From: UBA12088 sp041920275
Lineage (GTDB): Bacteria; Patescibacteriota; Minisyncoccia; Phycocordibacterales; UBA12088
Assembly: GCA_041920275.1 (NCBI GenBank)
Contig: JAYRSE010000014.1
Location: 1 to 32,864, forward strand
Length of the DNA stretch: 32,864 bases
Direction of reading: 5' to 3'
The notes under the pieces are model-generated. The model searched no databases. It saw only the letters and a list, made by a program, of their open reading frames with translations, and was not told where the DNA came from. Position 1 is the first letter of the stretch; each line of letters starts with the position of its first letter. The translations under genes and the position numbers were made by a program. Of the stretch, positions 7,301-16,102 are shown in pieces.

Positions 7301-8785
7301 ATGCCGCATTTCGAAAAACAAGCGGTTCCGACACAGATCGTCCTTTTGGGCGGCACCGGTGACCTTGCGCGCAAAAAACTGCTCTCCGCGCTTCTGGACC
7401 TCTATGCGACCGGGGCACTCCCCGAGCGCCTGCACCTTATCGCATTCTCGAAAGACGACCTCTCGGACGACACATACCGTTCTTTCGTTCGGGAGCACGC
7501 ACAGCGACCGGATCGATCGCACGAACCCGCGGTCGTCGAAGCGTTTCTGAATACCATCGAGTACGTGCGCGGCATGTTCGATGACCGTGACGCGTTCGAA
7601 CGCATCCGCACGGCTCTCACCCGGTATGACACATCGATCGGCATGTGCACAAGCAAGCTCTTTTATCTCGCCGTCCCTCCGGTATTCTACGACACGATCT
7701 TCGAGCAGATCGCCCACACCCGACTCGATCTTCCCTGCGCAGAGGGCGACGGCTGGGTACGCATACTGGTCGAAAAACCCTTCGGCAGCGACCTCGCACA
7801 CGCTCACATGCTCGAGGACAAGCTCTCGGTGCTTTTTCGAGAGGAGCAGGTATACCGCATCGATCACTACCTGGCGAAGGATGCGCTCCAGAACATACTC
7901 GCGTTCCGTTTCTCGAACAGCTTGTTCGAAGACCAATGGAACAATACCTATGTCGAGGGGGTATACCTGCGCGTCTTCGAGCGGTTCGATGTGTCGCAAC
8001 GAGGTGCTTTTTTCGACGGTGTGGGAGCGCTACGCGACGTGGGGCAAAATCACATGCTCCAGATGCTCGCTCTCATCGCAATGGACCGCCCACACACGCT
8101 CGACACCGCGTCGTTGCGCGCCGCTCGCGCCCGAGTGCTCCGCAGCATACGCCCCGCACGTGCAGACGATGTCGACACACGTATCGTAAAGGGTCAGTAC
8201 GATGGCTACCGCACGACCGCAGGGGTGGCACCGCACTCGAATACCGAGACCTACTTCGCCCTCAAAACATACCTCGATACCGAGCGATGGGAAGGTGTGC
8301 CGTGGTACCTCGAACACGGCAAAGCGATGGGTGAGAGCGTGAGCGACATCACGGTACGATTTCGCAGTGCGAAACTGTGTGTCTGTGGCGAACGTACGCC
8401 CCACGAACATCCGAACTTCCTTCGTTTTTCCATTTCCCCCGAACAAAAGATATCGATCAGATTTTGGGTGCGTACGCCCGGCACGCAGTACGCGCTCGAA
8501 CCGAGTGACCTTACGTTCGACCGTGCGGAAGCGCTTCGCGGCACCGGCATCACATTGTCGGATGCGTACGAGGAAGTACTCTCCCAGGCCATATGCGGCG
8601 ATCAGACACTCTTCGTGAGCAGTGATGAGCAGCAAGCGGCCTGGGCGTACATAACGGGGATACTCGAATCGTGGCATGATGTCGAGCCGGGCCGGTACGC
8701 ACGCAACGGTTCGGGACCGTCATCCGATCTCAAAGACGAGATCTCCCACCTGTTCAACGTGTGGCGGCGTACGGACAAGGCGTAA
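7301..8785 (+). CDS. zwf: Glucose-6-phosphate 1-dehydrogenase
   Basis: A 494-residue protein, normal length for the family. It oxidises glucose 6-phosphate to 6-phosphogluconolactone, making NADPH, as the first step of the oxidative pentose phosphate pathway. The coenzyme motif GGTGDLARKK lies at about residues 17-26. The substrate and catalytic signature RIDHYLAKD is near residue 186 (usual form RIDHYLGKE), followed by QNILAFRFSN. VEKPFGSD is also typical. ATG 7301 follows an extended -10 by six bases; longer forms would begin upstream of it. gnd starts 34 bases after the stop and pgl follows, so the three form one functional unit. The Gly-to-Ala and Glu-to-Asp changes in the signature are mild. 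Confidence 0.96.
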   Translation: MPHFEKQAVPTQIVLLGGTGDLARKKLLSALLDLYATGALPERLHLIAFSKDDLSDDTYRSFVREHAQRPDRSHEPAVVEAFLNTIEYVRGMFDDRDAFERIRTALTRYDTSIGMCTSKLFYLAVPPVFYDTIFEQIAHTRLDLPCAEGDGWVRILVEKPFGSDLAHAHMLEDKLSVLFREEQVYRIDHYLAKDALQNILAFRFSNSLFEDQWNNTYVEGVYLRVFERFDVSQRGAFFDGVGALRDVGQNHMLQMLALIAMDRPHTLDTASLRAARARVLRSIRPARADDVDTRIVKGQYDGYRTTAGVAPHSNTETYFALKTYLDTERWEGVPWYLEHGKAMGESVSDITVRFRSAKLCVCGERTPHEHPNFLRFSISPEQKISIRFWVRTPGTQYALEPSDLTFDRAEALRGTGITLSDAYEEVLSQAICGDQTLFVSSDEQQAAWAYITGILESWHDVEPGRYARNGSGPSSDLKDEISHLFNVWRRTDKA

Positions 8786-8819
8786 GGGCCGATGATCAAG
8801 TAACCAATCAAATACCAGT

Positions 8820-9713
8820 ATGCACATCCTCTACATAGGTCTCGGAAAAATGGGTCTCAACATGGTCGAGCGCCTGCTCGAGAAGGGGCACACGGTGGAC
8901 GCGTACGATGCGAACGCGGGAGCGCGAGAACGCGCAAAAATTGCAGGAGCGAACATCACGCATTCGCTTCCAGCGCTCATCGAGGATGCACCGGGGCCCC
9001 GAACCGTGTGGCTCATGGTGCCCCACCAGGCGGTCGACACGGTGCTCGAAGAGCTTTCAGGCCTCCTTGCCAAGGGCGACACAATCATTGAAGCGGGCAA
9101 CTCGCCCTATTTTGAAACGAAACGACGGGCGCGTGAAATGTCCGTCGCCGGTTTTCGTTTTCTCGACGCAGGCATATCCGGCGGACCGGGCGGAGCGCGC
9201 AAAGGCGCTTGCATCATGGTCGGCGGCGATGAATCGGTGTACAACGCGTACGAGACGCTCTTTGCCGACCTCTCGATCGAGGGCGGTTGTCTGTATGTCG
9301 GCGCCTCAGGCGCAGGACACTTCGTCAAAATGGTCCACAATGGCATCGAGTACGGCATGATGCAAGCGCTCGCGGAGGGGTTCGACGTGCTGCGCTCGTG
9401 CGAGTACGCACTTCCGCTCACCGACATTGCGGAACTCTACAACCATGGCAGCGTGATCGAATCCCGCCTGGTAGGATGGCTCAAGGATGGCTATGAAGCG
9501 TATGGTGAAGACCTCGCAGGCATTACCGGCAGTGCGCACGCAAGCGGCGAGGGAAAATGGACCGTGGAGACTGCGAAGGCGCTCGGGGTGCCCGTGCCGG
9601 TGATCGAGGATTCTCTGAAAGCCCGCGAACGGAGCCAAAAAAAGCCGAGCTACCAAGGCCAGCTCGTCTCCGTAATGCGCAACCAATTCGGAGGACATAG
9701 CGCAAGCGAGTAG
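8820..9713 (+). CDS. gnd: 6-phosphogluconate dehydrogenase, decarboxylating (short form)
   Basis: A 297-residue protein of the short GndA/YqeC type rather than the 470-residue E. coli type. It converts 6-phosphogluconate to ribulose 5-phosphate and CO2 with reduction of NAD(P). The N-terminal GLGKMGLNM loop (residues 7-15) binds the coenzyme. The substrate motif GISGGPGGARKG is near residues 121-132 and the catalytic lysine is in KMVHNGIEYGMMQ near residue 170. It lies between zwf and pgl on the same strand, with short gaps and no terminator visible. Confidence 0.94.
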   Translation: MHILYIGLGKMGLNMVERLLEKGHTVDAYDANAGARERAKIAGANITHSLPALIEDAPGPRTVWLMVPHQAVDTVLEELSGLLAKGDTIIEAGNSPYFETKRRAREMSVAGFRFLDAGISGGPGGARKGACIMVGGDESVYNAYETLFADLSIEGGCLYVGASGAGHFVKMVHNGIEYGMMQALAEGFDVLRSCEYALPLTDIAELYNHGSVIESRLVGWLKDGYEAYGEDLAGITGSAHASGEGKWTVETAKALGVPVPVIEDSLKARERSQKKPSYQGQLVSVMRNQFGGHSASE

Positions 9714-9761
9714 TACCGTGCGTGTGGCGGAACGCGACTTTCCCCACCTCGGTATGTTCTT

Positions 9762-10487
9762 ATGTGGAACCCCATGCTCATCGTTTGCAACACCACCCAC
9801 CCGCTCGAAGACGCCGCAACACGGCTCAATGCCGCATTGCGCGACGCTCGAACGAAAGACACACTGCTTCTCCTTTCCGGCGGTAGTGCGCTTGGGCTCG
9901 TCGAACACATCGACACGTCACTCCTCGGACCGCAGAGCACCGTCTCGGTGGTGGATGAACGGTGGACGTATGAAAGGAAGGACAGCAACTATACCCTGCT
10001 TACCGACCTGCCCGCATGGAAGCGCATACTCGAAACGGGTATCCGTACGATCGATCCTCGCCCGCATGAGCCGGAGAACGTGCAGGATACCGCAAAACGC
10101 TTCGATCTCGCGCTCAAACACTGGCATGTGACCCATCGTGACGGAGTCGTCATCGCAACGCTCGGTATCGGTGAGGACGGGCACACGGCCGGTGTACTTC
10201 CGTTGCCACATGACAGAGAATCGTTCGATGCGCTCTTCTTCCATACCACGACCTGTGTTCGCGGGTACACCGTGCCGCCCGAGGTGAACCCCCACACCGC
10301 ACGCATAACCGTCACCCTCGGGTACCTGGAGCGCCATGTCGACCATGCGATCGCATACGCGACCGGAACGAACAAATGCGAAGCATTGCTCGCACTCCAA
10401 CGCGAGGACGGAGACGTCGCTCACACACCCGCACGCATCATGCACACCATGCGGAACGCGCACCTGTTCACGAACGTACTCGCGTAG
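9762..10487 (+). CDS. pgl: 6-phosphogluconolactonase (NagB/Pgl fold)
   Basis: A 241-residue protein of the SugarP-isomerase fold. LLLSGGSALGLVEHI near residue 35 is the phosphate-binding loop, VVDERW near residue 65 is the second conserved loop, and GIGEDGHTAGVLP near residue 137 holds the conserved His of the GxGxDGHTASLFP signature. It hydrolyses 6-phosphogluconolactone, the product of Zwf, to feed Gnd, so the neighbouring genes support the call over glucosamine-6-phosphate deaminase. ATG 9774 is a possible second start. The gene converges with a minus-strand gene 35 bases downstream. Confidence 0.9.
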   Translation: MWNPMLIVCNTTHPLEDAATRLNAALRDARTKDTLLLLSGGSALGLVEHIDTSLLGPQSTVSVVDERWTYERKDSNYTLLTDLPAWKRILETGIRTIDPRPHEPENVQDTAKRFDLALKHWHVTHRDGVVIATLGIGEDGHTAGVLPLPHDRESFDALFFHTTTCVRGYTVPPEVNPHTARITVTLGYLERHVDHAIAYATGTNKCEALLALQREDGDVAHTPARIMHTMRNAHLFTNVLA

Positions 10488-10522
10488 CACGACCGGTTCA
10501 CCATAAGAGGTACCGACCCGCC

Positions 10523-10924
10523 TCAATCTACACAAGACCTGGCCTTCAAAAGATCGGTCGCACTTGGGGACGCACCCGCCCTTATCTCCGCCACACGTGC
10601 AGCGCCGAGCTTCTCCGTAAAGCAGGCCTCTTGCTCCGGCGTCATGGTTGCGGGTATCTTGGCGGGATCGATGCCGACCGCCTCAAGCGCACGCTCTTGC
10701 ACCGCGTTCAGTGAAGGACTTTTGTCCTCTCCGACCTTTTCCTCGACACCGTCACGGACCTCGGTCGCTATACCTTTCGCATCGCTCAAGAGTGCTTCGA
10801 CGAGCGGCCGCAACTCGAACGGATCGGCATACCACAGGTACGTCCCGGCACCGATAAGCAAGAAGAAGATGACGCCGAGTGTAAAAAAGAATATTCGAAC
10901 GAGTTTTTTCACGGCGTACCACAT
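10523..10924 (-). CDS. Small single-pass membrane protein of unknown function
   Basis: A 133-residue protein. Basic residues and one long hydrophobic helix (about residues 7-30, LVRIFFFTLGVIFFLLIGAG) are followed by a soluble, mostly helical tail with many acidic residues. Two cysteines (CFTEK and SCVD) sit in the tail and could form a disulfide outside the membrane. No known domain was recognised. A GATACT hexamer lies eight bases before ATG, and no Shine-Dalgarno site is present, so the mRNA may be leaderless. It lies alone between pgl (convergent) and the rRNA methyltransferase gene. Confidence 0.7.
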   Translation of the reverse strand: MWYAVKKLVRIFFFTLGVIFFLLIGAGTYLWYADPFELRPLVEALLSDAKGIATEVRDGVEEKVGEDKSPSLNAVQERALEAVGIDPAKIPATMTPEQEACFTEKLGAARVAEIRAGASPSATDLLKARSCVD

Positions 10925-11001
10925 ACGCTCAAAGTATCACACAGAGACCGTAGGGGAAGCAATGGTTGTCACGCAGCTGCACACGTGGCCCGGTCACACC
11001 A

Positions 11002-11742
11002 TTATGCCGTCCGTTGATTCTGCCATGCATACAGCACCACCCCCGCACTGACCGCGGCATTGAGCGACTCGCACCGCGAGTCGATCGGGATGCGAAGTTT
11101 GAAATCACACAAGTCCTCCGTCTTCTCACGGATCCCCCGCCCTTCGTTGCCGAGCACAAAGACGCTCGGCTTGGTAAAGTGTTCTTCCGCAAGCTTCATG
11201 CCGCCATCCGACGTGAGTCCATACACCCAAAACCCTCGCTCTTTCAAATCACGCAAGACGGTGTTCACATTACCCACCTGCACGAGTGGCACCGTGAATG
11301 CCATACCGGCGGAGACCTTTACCACCGTGCCGGTGATGCGGGCCTGCCGATGCTCCGGCACCAACACGCCCGCCACACCGAACGCCGCCGCACTGCGGAT
11401 CACCGCTCCGACATTCTGCGGGTCGGTAAGTTCGTCAAGGAGCACGAGCGCGGTCCCGTCGCCGATCGCACAGGAGGTGATGAATTCTTTGTACTGGCGA
11501 AGTATTTTTTCCGGTGTTACCAGAGCCAGTACCCCTTGGTGCACCACCTCGCGATCGGCTCCCTGCGGGAGATACTTGGCATCGCAATGATCGTAAGGGA
11601 TCCGATGAGTTCGAGCGAGTGCAAGGTACTCTTCGGTATCGTGACCGCTCACCAGGTAGACGTGTCGTACCGCTTCCGGTGCACGGGTAAGCGCCTCACG
11701 CACCGCGTGCTTGCCGTAGATATATGTCTTTCCTTGCTGCAT
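11002..11742 (-). CDS. rlmB: 23S rRNA (guanosine-2'-O-)methyltransferase RlmB-like, SpoU family
   Basis: A 246-residue protein. Residues 5-75 form the substrate-binding domain, beginning YIYGKHAVREAL. The SPOUT methyltransferase domain has all three SpoU motifs: LLDELTDPQNVGAVIRSAAAFG near residue 105, FVLGNEGRGIR near residue 195, and LRIPI with SLNAAVSAGVVLY near the C-terminus, which builds the knot that binds S-adenosylmethionine. RlmB methylates a conserved 23S rRNA guanosine, but TrmH-like tRNA activity cannot be excluded without biochemistry. ATG 11742 begins the conserved N-terminus; a GTG ten codons upstream is possible. No clear Shine-Dalgarno site is seen. Confidence 0.88.
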   Translation of the reverse strand: MQQGKTYIYGKHAVREALTRAPEAVRHVYLVSGHDTEEYLALARTHRIPYDHCDAKYLPQGADREVVHQGVLALVTPEKILRQYKEFITSCAIGDGTALVLLDELTDPQNVGAVIRSAAAFGVAGVLVPEHRQARITGTVVKVSAGMAFTVPLVQVGNVNTVLRDLKERGFWVYGLTSDGGMKLAEEHFTKPSVFVLGNEGRGIREKTEDLCDFKLRIPIDSRCESLNAAVSAGVVLYAWQNQRTA

Positions 11743-11827
11743 GGTGTTCGTTATGAGGCGGACATTCGTCACTCCTTCAGTCCTGTTCGCGCACGACCCG
11801 AGACGTTTGGAAAACCGATGCGAACAT

Positions 11828-12931
11828 TCAGTTCTTACGGGCCACTTCCCGGACGAAGGATCGAAGGACGCCATAATACCGCATTAAGTCAAGAATGTCC
11901 ACCCACTCTCCGTCCGCATGCGATCCACCGCCACGAGGTCCGATAAGGAGTGTGGGGATCCCCGCCGCGTTGAAAAAACGGGCATCGCTCGCGCCGTGCG
12001 CGCGCACCCACCCGCAAACAACATCGCACTGTTCTTTTGCGATACGCTCGAAGGTGCGTGCGTACCCGTTCCCCTTTCGTATACCGTACGGACGCTCACT
12101 GTGGGTCACCGTGTACCGCGTATGCGGGTACCGCTTACGTGTCTGTGCGAACATTCGTTCGAGCGTGCGTCGGTCCGCTTCGCGCACGTACCGCACATCG
12201 ACCGTCGCACGTGCTGCGGGCGCCACCATGTTGAACGCAGCACCACCTTCGATGAGGCCCACATTGAGCGTGGTGTACCAGTGCTCCGGGTCCTCGTGGT
12301 TCAGCAACTCCGCGGAACGCGCTTGCACCTCGGAAAGGAAACCGATGAGCTCGACGATCGCAGAACGACCGAGCCATGGCTTGCTCCCATGCGCCGCAAC
12401 ACCCGTGGTCGATACCTCGAGACCCCAGAGACCCTTTGCGGACTCTTCGAACTTCCACCAACCGGAGCCATCGGGCAAAAAAGCCACATCCCCGGTATAC
12501 CCCTCTTGCTCGAGCAGGTACCGCACACTTCCGGCGGTGCCCCATTCCTCGTCCGCGGTCAGCATCACCCCAATATCATACCGCCGCACGTCGACCCCCA
12601 GCTCTTTAAGGAGGTGCAGGTAGCACGCGACCGCGAACTTCATATCGATCGCTCCCCTGCCGACGAGCTTTGAGTCCTCGCGTCTCGCATGAAAGAGCTC
12701 CTCGGGGGCCGCAACCACGTCGATGTGTGCCGCAAGCCACAACTTGGCGGATTTACGCCTGGTGGGTGTGATCACGAGCGAAGGAATACCCCCGTGTTCG
12801 TACTCACGTATGTAGAGCGGGACCGGCTGCAATTCGCTCTTCACCCACTCGAAAAGCTCATGCGCAGCGACCGTATCACCGGTCACGGTCGGAAACGAAA
12901 TGAGTTTTTGCAAATAGTGTTCAAGTGTCAT
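11828..12931 (-). CDS. M20-family zinc peptidase (ArgE/DapE-type)
   Basis: A 367-residue protein. The metal ligands of M20 enzymes are visible: His in LAAHIDVV (about residue 70), bridging Asp in GRGAIDMKFA (about 100), catalytic and ligand Glu in LTADEEWGTAG (about 132-134), Asp in FLPDGSG (about 155) and a late His in GGGSHADGEW (about 345). The central lid domain follows GVAAHGSKPW. The substrate is not evident; succinyl-diaminopimelate, acetylornithine or small peptides are typical. ATG 12931 starts the conserved N-terminus and lies eight bases after TATCAT. Start codons further upstream precede that hexamer. A 9-bp hairpin separates it from the GCS2-like gene. Confidence 0.88.
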   Translation of the reverse strand: MTLEHYLQKLISFPTVTGDTVAAHELFEWVKSELQPVPLYIREYEHGGIPSLVITPTRRKSAKLWLAAHIDVVAAPEELFHARREDSKLVGRGAIDMKFAVACYLHLLKELGVDVRRYDIGVMLTADEEWGTAGSVRYLLEQEGYTGDVAFLPDGSGWWKFEESAKGLWGLEVSTTGVAAHGSKPWLGRSAIVELIGFLSEVQARSAELLNHEDPEHWYTTLNVGLIEGGAAFNMVAPAARATVDVRYVREADRRTLERMFAQTRKRYPHTRYTVTHSERPYGIRKGNGYARTFERIAKEQCDVVCGWVRAHGASDARFFNAAGIPTLLIGPRGGGSHADGEWVDILDLMRYYGVLRSFVREVARKN

Positions 12932-12957
12932 ACTGTGCAATGATACCGCATAATAGT

Positions 12958-12985
12958 GTGGCGGCGAACTCTCGTCCGCCGCCAC
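12958..12985. terminator. GC-rich hairpin between the GCS2-like and M20 genes
   Basis: GTGGCGGCG and CGCCGCCAC make a perfect 9-bp stem with a 10-base loop, just after the stop of the GCS2-like gene. There is no T tract on either side, so it may be a weak terminator or an mRNA-stability hairpin. Confidence 0.45.
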
Positions 12986-12991
12986 CGTGCC

Positions 12992-14041
12992 TCACAGGCC
13001 GAGACAACCCAACCACTCATCCTTCGTCGGTCTCTTCCGAGGAAGGGATGGGAACCGATTGTGCATCGTGCGAAAGAGCCCATCAACATCCTCTATGTCG
13101 CCCCCCTTCGCATGTTCGAACACTTCCTCAACAATGCGAATGAGTCCATCACCCGCTTCGGCGATCCACTTCATCTTCGGGAATGCCGGGAACGGACGAA
13201 ATTCGATCGTCCACGGCTTTTCGTCACGAGGTGGTGACAATCGCACAAGATCACGTTGCACTCCCGCATCGATTACGTTCCACGGCTCGGAACCACGTTC
13301 CGGCAAGACAATCCAATCGAAAAAATCATTCCCGCTCGTACCACCCCTGAGACCGATAAGCCGCGGCACCGACCGGAAATACTCTATTCTCGACTCTCGC
13401 GTATACCACTCGTACTGCGGCATACGCCACGGAGCGCTATACTCGAACCAGAGTCGTATGCGTTCGGTCGGATCCGGCATACCATAATGCCGTGTGACCG
13501 CACACACATGGTACGGCGCGATCGCGTTCAGGTAGTTCACGACCAAGTTTGCGATCTCACTCACTTCCGTCACCTCACGAGGGTCGAACGACCATGGGGT
13601 TCCGTCCGGCTTCTTCCAGCCCAAGTGGAAATGGGTCGCCTGAGCGCCTCCTATCCGGCCCACCAATTGCCACCTCTCCGGTGCTTCGCGCCGAAGTCCG
13701 TGCAATATCGCCTTATGACGAGCTGAAAGAGTCTTATCCGTGAGCATTTCCGACCCCGAACAAGCAAACTCCGGAAGATATTGCTCGGTGGAAATGTTCC
13801 CGTTTTTGCCCAACAAGGTACGTATCACGTCCAACCCTTTCTCGATCGACGGAACAATACCCATCCCATCGGTTGCCACTTCCGAGCACACCTCTGCCTG
13901 AGAGGGACCGAGCTCGAAAGAGACACCACATTGCGCCAATATTTCACGCATACCGTGAAATGCGTGACGGAACGGAAAAGCGCCGCCTTCTCGATCCAGT
14001 GTCATGACCTCAAGCTCACAACCGAGTGTTATGAAGCTCAT
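12992..14041 (-). CDS. Glutamate-cysteine ligase-like (GCS2 family) protein
   Basis: A 349-residue protein that resembles the carboxylate-amine ligase/GCS2 family (E. coli YbdK type). The N-terminus, TLGCELEVMTLD, is the family's GxExE-like active-site strand, and GGAQATHFHLG near residue 157 is the usual His-bearing metal/ATP segment. YSAPWRMPQYEWYTRESRIEYF also fits. Members join glutamate and cysteine, or act as weak ligases on other amino acids. Without a glutathione synthase or related genes nearby, the product is uncertain. ATG 14041 is fixed by a strong GGAGGA site eight bases upstream, one of the few such sites here. Confidence 0.65.
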   Translation of the reverse strand: MSFITLGCELEVMTLDREGGAFPFRHAFHGMREILAQCGVSFELGPSQAEVCSEVATDGMGIVPSIEKGLDVIRTLLGKNGNISTEQYLPEFACSGSEMLTDKTLSARHKAILHGLRREAPERWQLVGRIGGAQATHFHLGWKKPDGTPWSFDPREVTEVSEIANLVVNYLNAIAPYHVCAVTRHYGMPDPTERIRLWFEYSAPWRMPQYEWYTRESRIEYFRSVPRLIGLRGGTSGNDFFDWIVLPERGSEPWNVIDAGVQRDLVRLSPPRDEKPWTIEFRPFPAFPKMKWIAEAGDGLIRIVEEVFEHAKGGDIEDVDGLFRTMHNRFPSLPRKRPTKDEWLGCLGL

Positions 14042-14357
14042 CGCTGATTCCTCCGAACAAGGTTGAAAAAGAACGATTCGCAACACGTTTTGTGCCGCCC
14101 GGTGCTCACTCGACAGCTATCAAGTCTGCACCGCGCGACACAAAAGACCGCCCTTTCGGGGCGGTCTTTTGTGGCACCTGCACTATCCACGAAAAACCGC
14201 CCCGGAGGAGCTAAAGAAGCCGAAAAAGCGAACGGTGGATTTCATGCTCTTCATGTTCATACAGTATGCGAGTGCGTTCGTCTTGTCAAGATTACCCATA
14301 GTATTCTTGTTCGAAAAATCCGAGGTCACTATGCCGACATCGGTATCAGGAGATCGG
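14042..14357. other. Intergenic stretch holding a terminator
   Basis: Apart from the terminator at 14139-14173 I see no supportable gene. A short plus-strand frame with hydrophobic codons around 14243-14320 lacks a start site or family match. The stretch separates the GCS2-like gene from the DUF5671-like gene, both on the minus strand. Confidence 0.6.
14139..14173. terminator. Strong bidirectional intrinsic terminator
   Basis: CACAAAAGACCGCCC pairs perfectly with GGGCGGTCTTTTGTG (15-bp stem, loop TTTCG). The A and T runs in the stem give a U tract on both strands. On the minus strand it ends the transcript of the DUF5671-like gene, before the GCS2-like gene. Confidence 0.85.
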
Positions 14358-15500
14358 TCATCGGTATGCCCTTACCGAGACCGCCTCAACATCGCACGAT
14401 CGTCCCGCACCGTGTGTGTACCATTTGGCATCACTCCTCGACCGATACGCCAGGCCGTCCTCATCACTTGCAAGCGAAAACACCGCGCAGAGCTCCACTT
14501 CGCCCTCAAGTACGTTACCGGTGGGTGTGAGCGGCTTCACGACGCGGTACTCGTACGGAACACCTGTGTCGGGATCCTTCTCTGAAGAACAGTACATATA
14601 CCTATACTCACTCGAACGATCGAGGTCGGAAAGCGCACCGGGTAAACGATCGAATTCGTTCACATACGAATGAATGCACGTTGCAATGTTTGAAAGCGCG
14701 CTCGCACGCTGTGCGTCAAAACCCCGCATTCGCGCCTCGTTCGGGGAACCGGCGACCAGAAAACCGAGCGCGATACCGCACACCACGATGCCGGTAAGCG
14801 AATAACCGAATAGCTGGAACGTGCGCCGCGGGATGTCCTGCCTGTACTGCACCTTCTTGCGTTCAAGGAAGTAGAAACCGAATATCATACCCGCAATGGC
14901 GAGAATGATGAACGCCTTCAGGAAAAACCGCATCGTGAGCTCCCCGCGGAGGAAGGTGGTCAAAATAGACACCAGGTCACCCACGATCGTGACCGAAGCG
15001 ATGAGGAGCACAAGGTACGTGAGCCACTTGGTGAGCTTGCTCTCTGTTTTGGCCTCATCTTCGCGAAAACGGCGAAACCAAAGCCGTATCACCAAGTAAT
15101 ACGCCGGATACGCCACAATGAGCGCAGCTATCGCATAGTAGATCGCATCTACGACACGTTCATATGCATATGAACCGTAGTAATTGTTCACATCGGTGAG
15201 TTTGTCGGGGAAATAGTTGTTGACGACCTGGAAGTACAACGTACCGAGCGCCGCCGTCACCATACCAAGCAAAATGAACGAAAAGAAGTTGAGCACGATG
15301 TCGAACGTGCTCGCCCCCCGCACTCCGCGAACCTCGGAGGCCGGCGCCGGAACACCGGTCGCCACGAGCGCCGCGGCATACGCACGGTCACACTCATCCT
15401 CCGACCAACCGACGGCGATCAATTGCTCTTTGATCGCTTCCTTGCCGACCCCTGCCCGAACGCGCCCTTCGATATGCTGCTGCAGTGTTTGCTGTTCCAT
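14358..15500 (-). CDS. DUF5671-like membrane protein with pseudopilin-like C-terminus
   Basis: A 380-residue protein. Residues 1-45 are a soluble helical part like a UBA/CUE-type fold (IKEQLIAVGWSEDECDRAYAAAL). Five or so membrane helices follow (about 68-95, 115-140, 160-185, 190-210, 225-250), matching the DUF5671 layout of Patescibacteria membrane proteins. The C-terminal third (about 260-380) lies outside the membrane and resembles the tail of type II secretion/type IV pseudopilins, with paired cysteines (CIHSYVNEFDRLPGALSDL, YMYCSSEKDPDTGVPYEYRV). The function is unknown; it may take part in envelope assembly. It ends at a strong terminator. The start is not preceded by a Shine-Dalgarno site. 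Confidence 0.72.
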   Translation of the reverse strand: MEQQTLQQHIEGRVRAGVGKEAIKEQLIAVGWSEDECDRAYAAALVATGVPAPASEVRGVRGASTFDIVLNFFSFILLGMVTAALGTLYFQVVNNYFPDKLTDVNNYYGSYAYERVVDAIYYAIAALIVAYPAYYLVIRLWFRRFREDEAKTESKLTKWLTYLVLLIASVTIVGDLVSILTTFLRGELTMRFFLKAFIILAIAGMIFGFYFLERKKVQYRQDIPRRTFQLFGYSLTGIVVCGIALGFLVAGSPNEARMRGFDAQRASALSNIATCIHSYVNEFDRLPGALSDLDRSSEYRYMYCSSEKDPDTGVPYEYRVVKPLTPTGNVLEGEVELCAVFSLASDEDGLAYRSRSDAKWYTHGAGRSCDVEAVSVRAYR

Positions 15501-15684
15501 AGAAAATTTGGGAGATATATCGTATACGGATCCGACATTGCTTCACCGCAACATCAGGATCGTTGATAATTCCAGTACAAACTCAGTATACACCTGCAAG
15601 ATTCCGTCGCAACGCATCAAATGCTGCGAAATTACGCATAATTTGAAGCAAATTTCAGTATCCACAGGTTATACCCATATCCCA

Positions 15685-15712
15685 TTGACAATATCTGAAA
15701 GAGGCGTATTAC
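15685..15712 (+). promoter_or_regulatory. Candidate promoter for the 97-residue orphan gene
   Basis: TTGACA (15685-15690), 16 bases and TATTAC (15707-15712) lie about 45 bases before the ATG of the small gene. The preceding 180 bases are AT-rich and hold no gene. Confidence 0.5.
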
Positions 15713-15756
15713 GTATACAGAGATCAATCATCTTGTGACTGAGTAGGGAGGATGCG

Positions 15757-16050
15757 ATGAACACACTGCAACGTTGTTTTCGCGATTGGCGAAAACAAAT
15801 GCTCGGCCTGATCAAGACTGCAAACGATGACTCCACCGCGACCATGCTGGGCGATATGCTCGCACAGGCGCGGCATGCGGTGCGTGACAGACGAACACTG
15901 CGGTACGCCCGCACGTTCTTAAATGGCAAGGATCCGCGCAAGGCGGGCGCTGAAGGCCTCGAGGCATGCGTATGCGCCTTTGCGACGCACAAGCACTGCG
16001 GTGCGGCGCACTACAGACGCCACAATCCCGCTCTTTGGGTCAACGCCTAA
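15757..16050 (+). CDS. Small basic protein of unknown function
   Basis: A 97-residue protein with a very good ribosome site (GGGAGGATGCG before ATG), a promoter upstream and a terminator downstream, so it is a genuine single-gene unit. The sequence is mainly helical and basic (RCFRDWRKQ, QARHAVRDRRTLRYAR), and ends with a Cys/His-bearing part (CVCAFATHKHCGAAHYRRH) that could bind a metal. No family was recognised. It is the only plus-strand gene between pgl and the DUF4105-like gene, surrounded by minus-strand genes. A nucleic-acid-binding role would fit its charge but is a guess. Confidence 0.68.
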   Translation: MNTLQRCFRDWRKQMLGLIKTANDDSTATMLGDMLAQARHAVRDRRTLRYARTFLNGKDPRKAGAEGLEACVCAFATHKHCGAAHYRRHNPALWVNA

Positions 16051-16102
16051 AAGTGCGCACGAGCCACGATCGGAGTTCGTCATGACAAAGACCACACATC
16101 AC

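Noticed and set aside
7136..7999. Minus-strand frame inside zwf
   Set aside because: The plus strand has all Zwf signatures here; the minus frame has none.
14169..14585. Plus-strand frame with hydrophobic start
   Set aside because: The short Met-Leu-Phe-rich start looked like a membrane peptide after GGAGGAG, but the distance to ATG is too long and the frame continues into the complement of the DUF5671-like gene.
15655..15676. TATCCACAGGTTATAC as a further DnaA box
   Set aside because: It matches only part of TTATNCACA and stands alone.
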